This document shows, piece after piece, positions 54,855 through 62,269 of a stretch of 64,000 nucleotides of DNA (positions within the stretch are counted from its first letter, which is position 1; every line of letters starts with the position of its first letter). The notes below the pieces were generated by a model. The model was not told the DNA's origin. It was given only the letters and a program-made list of their open reading frames with translations, and did not search any database. The position numbers were made by a program, and so were the translations under genes. The stretch comes from Sandaracinaceae bacterium (GTDB lineage: Bacteria > Myxococcota_A > Polyangia > Polyangiales > Sandaracinaceae): assembly GCA_020633195.1 (NCBI GenBank), contig JACKEC010000016.1, positions 310,001 through 374,000 of the forward strand. Reading direction: 5' to 3'.

Positions 54855-55994
54855 ATGCCGACCGCGCCTCGAGCCGACGACCCGCGTCCGGGCCGCACCC
54901 GCGGCGGCCGAGCGATCGCGCTGAGCCTGCTGGCGCTCCTCGCGCTCGGGTGCGACGGGCCCTGTGATCCGTCGGTGCCGGGCATCGTCTGCCGGATCGC
55001 GGGCACGGGCGAGCTCGGCTTCAACCGCGACGGCCACGCGCCGGCGGAGAGCGACTTCTATCTCCTGTCCGCGGTGCGCCGGGGCCCCGACGACCGGCTC
55101 TACCTCATGGACTTCAACAACATGCGGCTCCGGCGGATCGACCCCGACGGCCTCGTCCGCACGGTCGTGGGGAACGGCTTCCACGCGCTCGCGGACACCA
55201 CGCTGCCCGCCGAGGAGAGCCCGCTCGAGAACCCGATCGACTTCGCGTTCGGCCCCGCGGGTGAGCTCGTGTTCGTCCAGTACCACGACCCACGCGTGAT
55301 CCGCGTCGAGCCCGACGGCCACCTGCGGGTCCTCGCGGGGACCGGCGAGGTCGCGATGCGCGGCGACGAGGGGGACTACGAGGACGCGCTGTTCGCGCAG
55401 TTCATCCAGCTCGACGGCATCGCGATCGGCGACGACGGCGCGATCTACGTCTCGGACAGCCTCGCGAACCGGGTGCGCGTGATCCGCGACGGCGTCGTCT
55501 ACCCGTTCGCGGGCGACGGCGAGGCCAGGTTCGCGGGCGACGGCGGTCCCGCGACCGCGGCGAGCCTCCACTGGCCCACCGCGATCGAGCTCGACGCCGA
55601 CGGCGGCCTGCTCATCGCCGACTCGCAGAACCACGCCGTCCGGCGGGTCGCGCCCGACGGGACCATCCGCACCGTCGCGGGCGACGGCGTCGAGGGCTTC
55701 GAGGGGGACGGCGGGCTCGCCACCGCGGCGCGGCTCGACGAGCCGAACGGCCTCGCGATCGACGACGACGGCACCATCTACATCGCCGATCGCGGCAACT
55801 TCCGCGTGCGGCGCGTGACGCCCGACGGTTTGATCGAGACGATCGCGGGCCGCGGCACGCAGGGCAGCGCGGGCGACGGCGGGCCCGCGCTCGACGCGGC
55901 GTTCGGCTACGTGGCGCGGATCGCGCTCGACGAGGGGACGCTGCTCGTCGCGGACCAGTCGAACTCGTGCGCGCGTCGGATCACGCTGCCCTGA
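54855..55994 (+). CDS. NHL-repeat lipoprotein
   Basis: The product is 379 aa with lipobox LALGC (Cys about 33) after a polar, Arg-rich N-terminus. The body has five to six NHL-type blades with the pattern 'DxxGxxxVAD-x-NHxVRR-hydrophobic' (GGLLIADSQNHAVRRV, GTIYIADRGNFRVRRV, GTLLVADQSN). It diverges from the phosphoesterase gene with 98 bases between; a TAGGTTGAC-type -10 region is visible. It converges with the P460-like gene 12 bases downstream. Confidence 0.75.
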   Translation: MPTAPRADDPRPGRTRGGRAIALSLLALLALGCDGPCDPSVPGIVCRIAGTGELGFNRDGHAPAESDFYLLSAVRRGPDDRLYLMDFNNMRLRRIDPDGLVRTVVGNGFHALADTTLPAEESPLENPIDFAFGPAGELVFVQYHDPRVIRVEPDGHLRVLAGTGEVAMRGDEGDYEDALFAQFIQLDGIAIGDDGAIYVSDSLANRVRVIRDGVVYPFAGDGEARFAGDGGPATAASLHWPTAIELDADGGLLIADSQNHAVRRVAPDGTIRTVAGDGVEGFEGDGGLATAARLDEPNGLAIDDDGTIYIADRGNFRVRRVTPDGLIETIAGRGTQGSAGDGGPALDAAFGYVARIALDEGTLLVADQSNSCARRITLP

Positions 55995-56006
55995 CGCGAC
56001 CCGCGG

Positions 56007-56468
56007 TCAAGGATCCGTGCAGGTCCCCATGTAGCTCGTCGTGGCCGCGCCGCAGTCGAAGTGGCACTGCGCGCAGCGCTCCGAGTTGTCCTCGGTGACG
56101 AAGAAGTCCTGGTTCACGTCCTGCCAGTGCCAGTCGAGGTCGGGCGGCGACTCGCCCTCCTCGAGGCGCTGCATGATCGTCCAGCGCAGGATCTCGCCGC
56201 TGCAGTCGGAGTCGCCGAAGTCGTACTCCTCCTTGACGATGATCGACCCGACCGGGAACGGATCCATCCGGTTCAGGTAGGGGCCGAGCGCCGCGGGATC
56301 CGCGAGCACGCGGATGTTGTGGAGGTCGTGGTCGCCGCTCGAGCGGCAGTCGCGCACCTCGGTGTACGTGTCCGCGTAGTCGGCGGGCAGGAGGGGGTCG
56401 ACGCCGGGGGTGGGTCCGGGGCACCCCGTGAGGAGCCCCGCGAAGAGGAGGAGCAGCCCGCGCCTCAC
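56007..56468 (-). CDS. Cytochrome P460-like monoheme lipoprotein
   Basis: The product is 153 aa from GTG at 56468, overlapping the NHL gene stop as GTGA. The lipobox is LLTGC. The P460-type core is FPVGSIIVKEEYDFG with the preceding 'LNRMDPF', and a single heme site ERCAQCHFDC lies near the C-terminus. It is shorter than most P460 proteins. It is probably a periplasmic redox or sensing protein; whether it carries the Lys-crosslinked P460 heme cannot be told. Confidence 0.65.
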   Translation of the reverse strand: MRRGLLLLFAGLLTGCPGPTPGVDPLLPADYADTYTEVRDCRSSGDHDLHNIRVLADPAALGPYLNRMDPFPVGSIIVKEEYDFGDSDCSGEILRWTIMQRLEEGESPPDLDWHWQDVNQDFFVTEDNSERCAQCHFDCGAATTSYMGTCTDP

Positions 56469-57730
56469 GGGGTCTCGAAGACGCGGATCACGCTGTTGCC
56501 GGTGTCGGCGACGTAGAGCCGGTGCGCGGCCCAGTGGATCCCGAACGGGAGGTTGAAGTGCGCCTCGAGCGGGGGGCCGCGGTCGCCGTCGTAGCCGGAC
56601 TCGCCGCAGGTGCCCGCGACGCGCTCGATGATTCCGTCGGAGCGGATCGCGCGGATGCAGTGGTTGCGCACGTCGCTGAAGTAGAGCGTGCCGTCGTCCC
56701 CGAAGGCGAGGTCGACGGGGTAGTTGAGGAGCGCCTCGGAGGCCGGCCCGCCGTCGCCCGAGTACCCGTTCTGCGCGACCCCGCCGACGGGCGGCTGCCC
56801 GGCGACGCGGTGGACCACGCCCGACGGATCGATGCGGCGGATGAGGTGGTTCGACGTGTCGGCGAAGTAGAGGCTCCCCTCCGCGTCGTAGATGATCCGG
56901 CCGGCCGGCGTGGCCGACTGCCCGAACGGCTGGCCCATGCGCAGCTCGAGCGCCGGGCCCTCGTCGCCGCCGTAGCCCGGGGTGCACGGACGCGAGCACC
57001 ACTCGGCCGGGTCACCGCAAGTGAACTTGCCCGAGCCGCCGGGGCACGCGACCGGCTCGACGCCGTCGGCGCAGGCGCCGGGGCCGCCCGGCGCGGGCGC
57101 GTCGATCACGCAGCGCCCCGCGATCCTGTCGATGTTGCCGGCGCCGTCGATCCGCCGGATCACCTGGTTGGCCTGGTCGAGGATCACGAGGTTCCCCGAC
57201 GGGTCGAGCGCGATGCTCGAGGGCAGGTCGAGCGACGCGGTGATCGCCGGGCCGCCGTCGCCGAAGTAGGCGCGGCGTCCGTCCCCGCAGCTGTCGGTGA
57301 CCGCGCCGGTGGTCAGGTCGACGATGCGGATCTTGCTGTTGTGCCAGGCGGCCATGATCACGCGGTCGCCGGTCTCGTCGAAGACGATGTTCGTCGGGTG
57401 GTTGAAGTCCCCGTTCGCCGGATCGTCCAGCGAGCCGCCCAGCTCGCCGCGGCCGGCGATCCAGCGGAGGTCGCCCTCGGTGGTCAGCTCGCGCAGCCGG
57501 TGGTTGTTCCAGTCGAGGATGAGGAGCGAGCCGTCGGGCCGCGCCAGGATGTCCTGCGGCAGCGACATCCGCGCCTCGAGCGCGGGGATGGGGGTCGTGT
57601 CGGCGCCGCGGTCGTAGCCGTTGTCGCCGCTGCCCACGATGGTGCAGATCGCGCCACCCTCGGACGGGTCACAGGGGGGCTCGCAGCCGAGCGCGAGCGC
57701 GCAGAGGGTGAAGATGCAGATACGGGTCAT
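56465..57730 (-). CDS. NHL-repeat lipoprotein
   Basis: The product is 421 aa with lipobox LALGC (Cys about 16) followed by EPPCDPSEG, the same opening as its neighbours. Six NHL-type blades follow (SLLILDWNNHRLREL, NLVILDQANQVIRRI, SLYFADTSNHLIRRI, TLYFSDVRNHCIRAI, RLYVADTGNSVIRVF). A Cys-rich insertion (about 200-235, CADGVEPVACPGG) is unique to this copy. Its start overlaps the next gene's stop by four bases. Confidence 0.75.
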   Translation of the reverse strand: MTRICIFTLCALALGCEPPCDPSEGGAICTIVGSGDNGYDRGADTTPIPALEARMSLPQDILARPDGSLLILDWNNHRLRELTTEGDLRWIAGRGELGGSLDDPANGDFNHPTNIVFDETGDRVIMAAWHNSKIRIVDLTTGAVTDSCGDGRRAYFGDGGPAITASLDLPSSIALDPSGNLVILDQANQVIRRIDGAGNIDRIAGRCVIDAPAPGGPGACADGVEPVACPGGSGKFTCGDPAEWCSRPCTPGYGGDEGPALELRMGQPFGQSATPAGRIIYDAEGSLYFADTSNHLIRRIDPSGVVHRVAGQPPVGGVAQNGYSGDGGPASEALLNYPVDLAFGDDGTLYFSDVRNHCIRAIRSDGIIERVAGTCGESGYDGDRGPPLEAHFNLPFGIHWAAHRLYVADTGNSVIRVFETP

Positions 57731-58884
57731 CGCGCCACCATGACGATTCGGCTGTTGAGGGAGTCCATGACGTAGAGGTTGCCCTCGGGGTCGAAGGCGA
57801 CGCCGAAGGGGCGGCGGAGCATCGTCTCGGTCGCGAGCAGGCCTTCCTCGTTGAGGCCGAGCTCGCCGGTGCCCACGACGGTCCGGAGCTCACCGGTGGC
57901 GAGGTCCACCGCGCGGACGCGGCCGTTGTTCGTGTCGGCGAAGTAGAGGTCGCCGTCGGGCCCGATCTCGAGGTCGCGCGGCGCGTTCAGCCGCGCCGAG
58001 ATCGCCGGCCCGCCGTCGGGGCCGTCGCCCGCCTCGCCGGTCCCGGCGAACGGCTCGACGACGCCGGTCGCGAGGTCGATCACGCGGATGCGGTTGTTCT
58101 CGGTGTCGGAGACGTAGAGCCGCCCCTCGTGGAAGACGATCCCGCCGCTCGGGTTGGGGTTCGACCCGACGGCCCAGCTGAACTCCGCCTCGGTCGCCGG
58201 TCCGCCGTCGCCCGCGTCGCCCTGCGTCCCGTTACCCGCGATGGTCGTGATCTCGCCGGCGACGTCGATGCGCCGGATGCGCTGGTTCTGCTGGTCGACG
58301 ATGTACAGGTTGCCGGCGTCGTCGAAGGTCGCGTCGACGAGCTGCTTGAACAGCGCGCTCGTCGCCGGGCCATTGTCGCCAGCGAAGCCCGCGCCGCCGC
58401 CGCACACGACCCGGACGAAGCCGTCGTCCGGATCGATGGTGAGCACCTTGTGGTTGTGCCACGCGACGAGGAGGACGTTGCCGTCGCGGCCGAGCAGGAG
58501 GTTGGTCGGGTGGTTGAGCTGCCACTCCGAGCCCGGCGCGCCTCCCGGCGGGATGCCGCCGAGCGGTCCGTCGCCGGGGAACACCGGGTCGGTCCAGCCG
58601 ACCATGCTCTCGACCTGACCGTCCGGGTGGATCCGCCGGACGAGGTAGTTGTTGAAGTCGCTGAACCAGGCGGTGCCGTCCGGGAGGAACAAGAGATCTT
58701 GCACCTGGTTGAGGCGCGTGGCCTGCCGGTGGTGGTCTCCGTTGAAGCCCTCCTCCTCGCGGATCCCAGCCCACGTACAGGCGTGCCCGGACTCGAGCCC
58801 CTCGCACGGGTCGCCGGGCTCGCAGCCCATGCACATCCCGAGCGACAGCAGGATCGTCCAACCGAGCGCTCTACCCATCGTCAT
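57727..58884 (-). CDS. NHL-repeat lipoprotein
   Basis: The product is 385 aa with lipobox GMCMGC (Cys about 21), then EPGDPCEGLESG. Six NHL-type blades follow: GTAWFSDFNNYLVRRI, NLYIVDQQNQRIRRI, RLYVSDTENNRIRVI, DLYFADTNNGRVRAV and NLYVMDSLNSRIVMV. It shares spacer and blade layout with the NHL genes on both sides, so local duplication is likely. ATG at 58884 has GGGAGAGA upstream. Confidence 0.75.
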   Translation of the reverse strand: MTMGRALGWTILLSLGMCMGCEPGDPCEGLESGHACTWAGIREEEGFNGDHHRQATRLNQVQDLLFLPDGTAWFSDFNNYLVRRIHPDGQVESMVGWTDPVFPGDGPLGGIPPGGAPGSEWQLNHPTNLLLGRDGNVLLVAWHNHKVLTIDPDDGFVRVVCGGGAGFAGDNGPATSALFKQLVDATFDDAGNLYIVDQQNQRIRRIDVAGEITTIAGNGTQGDAGDGGPATEAEFSWAVGSNPNPSGGIVFHEGRLYVSDTENNRIRVIDLATGVVEPFAGTGEAGDGPDGGPAISARLNAPRDLEIGPDGDLYFADTNNGRVRAVDLATGELRTVVGTGELGLNEEGLLATETMLRRPFGVAFDPEGNLYVMDSLNSRIVMVAR

Positions 58885-58909
58885 CTCTCCCCCATCTCTC
58901 GTCGCGGCC

Positions 58910-59863
58910 TCAGGGTGCGGGGCGGTGGACCATCACACCCTCGTTGAGCGGGAGCGAGAAGGTGCGCCCGCCCACGGCCCAGACCCCACCGTCGGGGTCG
59001 AGCCACACCGCGTGCAGATTCTGAGCCACGGCGAGCTCGGTTGCCAGCTCATGCCAGCCGCCGCCGTCGCGCTCCAGGATCGTCCCGAAATTGCCGACCG
59101 CGAAGCCCTCGTCGCCCTCGCCGAGCACGATCCCCGAGAGACTCGGCAAGGTGTTGTCCGGTGTCACGTTGTGCCAGCCGTCCCCGTCGTCCTCGACCAG
59201 GATGCCGTTCGTGAGCCCGCCGACCGCCGCGAAGCGCTGCGCGTTCGCGCTCACGGTGAAGAGCGACGAGCCGACCCCCGTGGCCCCGGGGGTGAGCGAC
59301 GAGCCGTCCCAGTGGAGCGAGACGCCGTTGCTCCCGACGAGCCACACGTCGTCGGTGGCGCGCCCCGACACCTTCCAGATCGCCGCCATCGTCGGGACCT
59401 CGGCGGGCAGGGTCGGCTCCTCGACCCAGGCGTCTCCCTCGAGCCGCCAGGCGAAGCCGCCCGCGGCGTCCGACGCGCCGCCGACCGCCCACAGGTCGTC
59501 GGGCGACGCGCCCCAGATGCCGAACACGGTCTCGGTGCCCGGCGTCGTCATCGGCGTGAACACGCCGTCCTGGTAGCGAAGGATCGCGCCGCCTTCGCCG
59601 CCCATGTAGACGGGGCCGCCCGCGAACCCGAACACCCACCACAGCGACCCGGTGTGCCCGGTGTCCACCGAGCGCCACTCCGTTCCGTCGTAGCGCATCA
59701 CCTGCGGGCCCGAGCCCACGTCGCCGCCGACGGCCCAGATGTCGGTCGAGCTCGTGCCCCAGACGGAGAGGAGCGCGCCTGGGAGATCCTCCTGGACGAC
59801 CTCCCAGGCGGGAGGCGAGCACGCGATCAAGAGGGGCAGGGCCAAGGCGAGCGAGTGACGCAC
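58910..59863 (-). CDS. Propeller-type lipoprotein
   Basis: The product is 317 aa from GTG at 59863; further upstream starts run through the promoter region of the next gene and were rejected. The lipobox is LLIAC. The body repeats 'hydrophobic-WGxSxxDxWAVGG' units (SVWGTSSTDIWAVGG, GIWGASPDDLWAVGG, AIWKVSGRATDDVWLVG, AVWLDPDGGVWAVGG), a known myxobacterial propeller pattern near the YCF48/BNR group. It is the last gene of the divergent NHL-P460 cluster. Confidence 0.7.
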   Translation of the reverse strand: MRHSLALALPLLIACSPPAWEVVQEDLPGALLSVWGTSSTDIWAVGGDVGSGPQVMRYDGTEWRSVDTGHTGSLWWVFGFAGGPVYMGGEGGAILRYQDGVFTPMTTPGTETVFGIWGASPDDLWAVGGASDAAGGFAWRLEGDAWVEEPTLPAEVPTMAAIWKVSGRATDDVWLVGSNGVSLHWDGSSLTPGATGVGSSLFTVSANAQRFAAVGGLTNGILVEDDGDGWHNVTPDNTLPSLSGIVLGEGDEGFAVGNFGTILERDGGGWHELATELAVAQNLHAVWLDPDGGVWAVGGRTFSLPLNEGVMVHRPAP

Positions 59864-59947
59864 GCCGGGGATGGTGGCACGTCCGCCGACCGGTTCGCAC
59901 GTCACCATCGGCGGCCGCCGTCGAACGCTCGTCGCCCGCCGCGCACC

Positions 59948-59975
59948 TTGACACCTGCGGCCCCTGTTCGATACT
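59948..59975 (+). promoter_or_regulatory. Sigma-70-type promoter of the IPT/TIG lipoprotein
   Basis: TTGACA (59948-59953) and GATACT (59970-59975) are 16 bases apart, with the transcript start near 59982 and a leader of about 100 bases. The layout mirrors the promoter at 231-258. Confidence 0.72.
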
Positions 59976-59991
59976 GGCGCGAGGCCCGGTC

Positions 59992-60015
59992 TGGCCGCAC
60001 GGGGGCGTGCGGCCA
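59992..60015 (+). promoter_or_regulatory. Ten-base-pair leader hairpin
   Basis: TGGCCGCACG and CGTGCGGCCA form a perfect 10-bp stem around GGGG in the predicted leader of the IPT/TIG gene, ending 66 bases before the start codon. AGGAG (60068-60072) lies further down and is not covered by it. It could protect the 5' end or act as an attenuator-like element. Confidence 0.5.
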
Positions 60016-60081
60016 TCGGGTCCCCGGACGGCCCGTTGGCGGCGGCCGGCCGCGCCCCGAGATCCCCAGGAGATTGAGCGC

Positions 60082-62181
60082 ATGCCTCGACGATTGCTTA
60101 GCCGTTTGCCGGCCCTCTTCATCGCGCTCGCGTTCGGTTGCGGAGGCAACGGACTGCCCGACGCCGACATCGTGCTGCCCGACGGCGGCGGCCCGATGGT
60201 CGACGGAGGCACCGGGCTCCCCGACTCGGGCATCGGCGGGGGTGGCCTCTCGCTCGATCGCCTCGTGCCGGAGTTCGGCCCGTACTCGGGCGGCAACGCC
60301 GTGGTCCTGCGCGGCCGCGGCTTCGACGACGAGGCGCAGGTCCGCTTCGGCGGCCGCGACGTGCAGCCCGCCGATCACCGCCTGATCGACGACCGCCGCC
60401 TCGAGGTCATCGCGCCCGCGGGCGAGGTCGGCCCCGTCGACGTCGAGATCACCGTCGGCGGCGAGACCGTCACCCTCGAGAACGGCTACACGTACGAGCC
60501 CATCTACGTCGACCCCGACTCCGGCGCGGTCGCGGGTGGCACGTTCGTCACCATCACCGGCTCGGGCACCAACTTCCAGGACGGCGACACCGTCACCTTC
60601 GGTCGCACCGCCTGCACCGACGTCACCGTCGTCTCGCCGACCGTCATCACCTGCCGCACGCCCCCGTCCGCGGCGGGCACCGTCGACGTCACCGTCACCG
60701 ACGCGGAGGACGGCAGCGAGATCGCGGCCACCGACGCCTACACCTACTACGACTCGACCGACCCGTTCTCGGGCGGCCTCGGCGGCGGCTCCATCGAGGG
60801 CGCGATCAACATCAACGTGATCGACGCGACCACCGGCGCCCCGGTGCCGGACGCCTACGCGATCGTCGGCGAGGACCTCAGCACGGTCCACCAGGGCCTG
60901 ACCGACAGCCTCGGTCAGATCACGTTCTCGGGCCCGGACATCATGCCGCCGGCCACCGTGCACATCTCGAAGTTCTGCTACGAGCGCACCTCGGTCGTCG
61001 CCTTCGACGCGCGCGACGTGACCGTCTTCCTCATCCCGTGGATGGACCCGATGTGCGGCATGGGCGACCCCGACCCGCCGCCCGCGGGGCGCGGCCGCAA
61101 CGGCTCGTTCATCGAGGGCGAGCTGATCTGGTACGGCCCGAACGAGATGGGCCCCAACCCGTGGGGCAACGTCCCCGAGGCGCGCCCGGGCTGGACCCGC
61201 GTCGCCTACGTCTACACCACGGCCATCAACCTCTTCGCGGTGACCCGTGACCCGCGCTACGGCAACCCCGATCCGGCGGCCGGCGGCTCCATCCACCGCG
61301 TGCTGGAGACCCCGACGGGGATCCTCGGCTACCCGTACTCCATCTTCGCGCGCCCGGCGGGCCTCGCGGTCTACGCGCTCGCGGGCCTCGAGAACGACGC
61401 CGACGGACGGTTCGTCCCGTACGTGATGGGCGTCGGCCGCAACGTGCTCGCCGGCCCCGGCGAGACCGTCTCCGGCGTCGACGTCGTCATGAACATCCCC
61501 CTCGACCACTACCTCGAGGTCGAGGTCACCGAGCTGCCGATGGAGGCCCGCACGGGTCCGGACCGGTTCCGCCTCCGCGCGGACATCGACCTCGGCGGCG
61601 AGGGCGTGATCGTGCCGATCGTCAACGACATCGACCTGAACACGCTGCGCCGGCGCGACGCCTCGCGGGCCTTCCGCTTCGTCTCGCAGCCGAGCCTCGA
61701 GGGCGCGCTCGCGGACGGCCGCTACCGCGTCGAGGCGGGGTGGTTCTCCGGCGACTTCGACGGCCAGCCGTACACGGTGGCGGTGGAGAACGGCGTCACC
61801 GCGATCGACTCCACGCTCATCATGGGCGGCTACCTGGGCATCCCCAACCCGACCGCGCCGGGCTTCGGCGAGCGCATCCCGGACGACCGCGTCCTGCGCT
61901 GGGACGCGGACGGCGCGACGCCCGACCTCAACATCGTCATCATCGTCGACTCCACCGGGAACCCGGCGTGGCGGATGTTCCTGCCCGGCAACGTCCGCGA
62001 GGCGCCCATCCCGGACCTCAGCAGCATCGAGGGCCTCGACGACCTCAACCCCGGGTTCATGACGTGGGCGGTCTTCGCCGTCAGCATCCCCGGCTTCGAG
62101 TTCGACGAGTTCCGCTACGAGTACCTCAACAGCCGCTTCTGGAGCCGCTGGGCGGTCGACTACTTCTCGGCGCAGCGCTGA
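60082..62181 (+). CDS. Lipoprotein with two IPT/TIG domains
   Basis: The product is 699 aa from ATG at 60082 with AGGAG upstream. The lipobox is LAFGC, with an Asp/Gly spacer. Two Ig-fold IPT/TIG domains follow (about 52-140 and 143-232), each with the 'YSGGNAVVLRGRGFxxxAxVxFGG' and 'AGGTFVTITGSGTNFxxGxTVTFGxTAC' patterns. A long beta-rich region (about 240-690) contains carboxypeptidase-regulatory-like strands (GAININVIDATTGAPVPDAYA). The size and arrangement suggest a surface adhesin or scaffold. It has its own promoter and leader hairpin. Confidence 0.72.
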   Translation: MPRRLLSRLPALFIALAFGCGGNGLPDADIVLPDGGGPMVDGGTGLPDSGIGGGGLSLDRLVPEFGPYSGGNAVVLRGRGFDDEAQVRFGGRDVQPADHRLIDDRRLEVIAPAGEVGPVDVEITVGGETVTLENGYTYEPIYVDPDSGAVAGGTFVTITGSGTNFQDGDTVTFGRTACTDVTVVSPTVITCRTPPSAAGTVDVTVTDAEDGSEIAATDAYTYYDSTDPFSGGLGGGSIEGAININVIDATTGAPVPDAYAIVGEDLSTVHQGLTDSLGQITFSGPDIMPPATVHISKFCYERTSVVAFDARDVTVFLIPWMDPMCGMGDPDPPPAGRGRNGSFIEGELIWYGPNEMGPNPWGNVPEARPGWTRVAYVYTTAINLFAVTRDPRYGNPDPAAGGSIHRVLETPTGILGYPYSIFARPAGLAVYALAGLENDADGRFVPYVMGVGRNVLAGPGETVSGVDVVMNIPLDHYLEVEVTELPMEARTGPDRFRLRADIDLGGEGVIVPIVNDIDLNTLRRRDASRAFRFVSQPSLEGALADGRYRVEAGWFSGDFDGQPYTVAVENGVTAIDSTLIMGGYLGIPNPTAPGFGERIPDDRVLRWDADGATPDLNIVIIVDSTGNPAWRMFLPGNVREAPIPDLSSIEGLDDLNPGFMTWAVFAVSIPGFEFDEFRYEYLNSRFWSRWAVDYFSAQR

Positions 62182-62269
62182 GCGCCGGGCTGTCTCTGTC
62201 GGGCGGCGTCACGGCTGGGTCCGCGGCGCCGCCTTCGCTATGCTCAGGCCGTCCCATCCCGAGCTCTCC

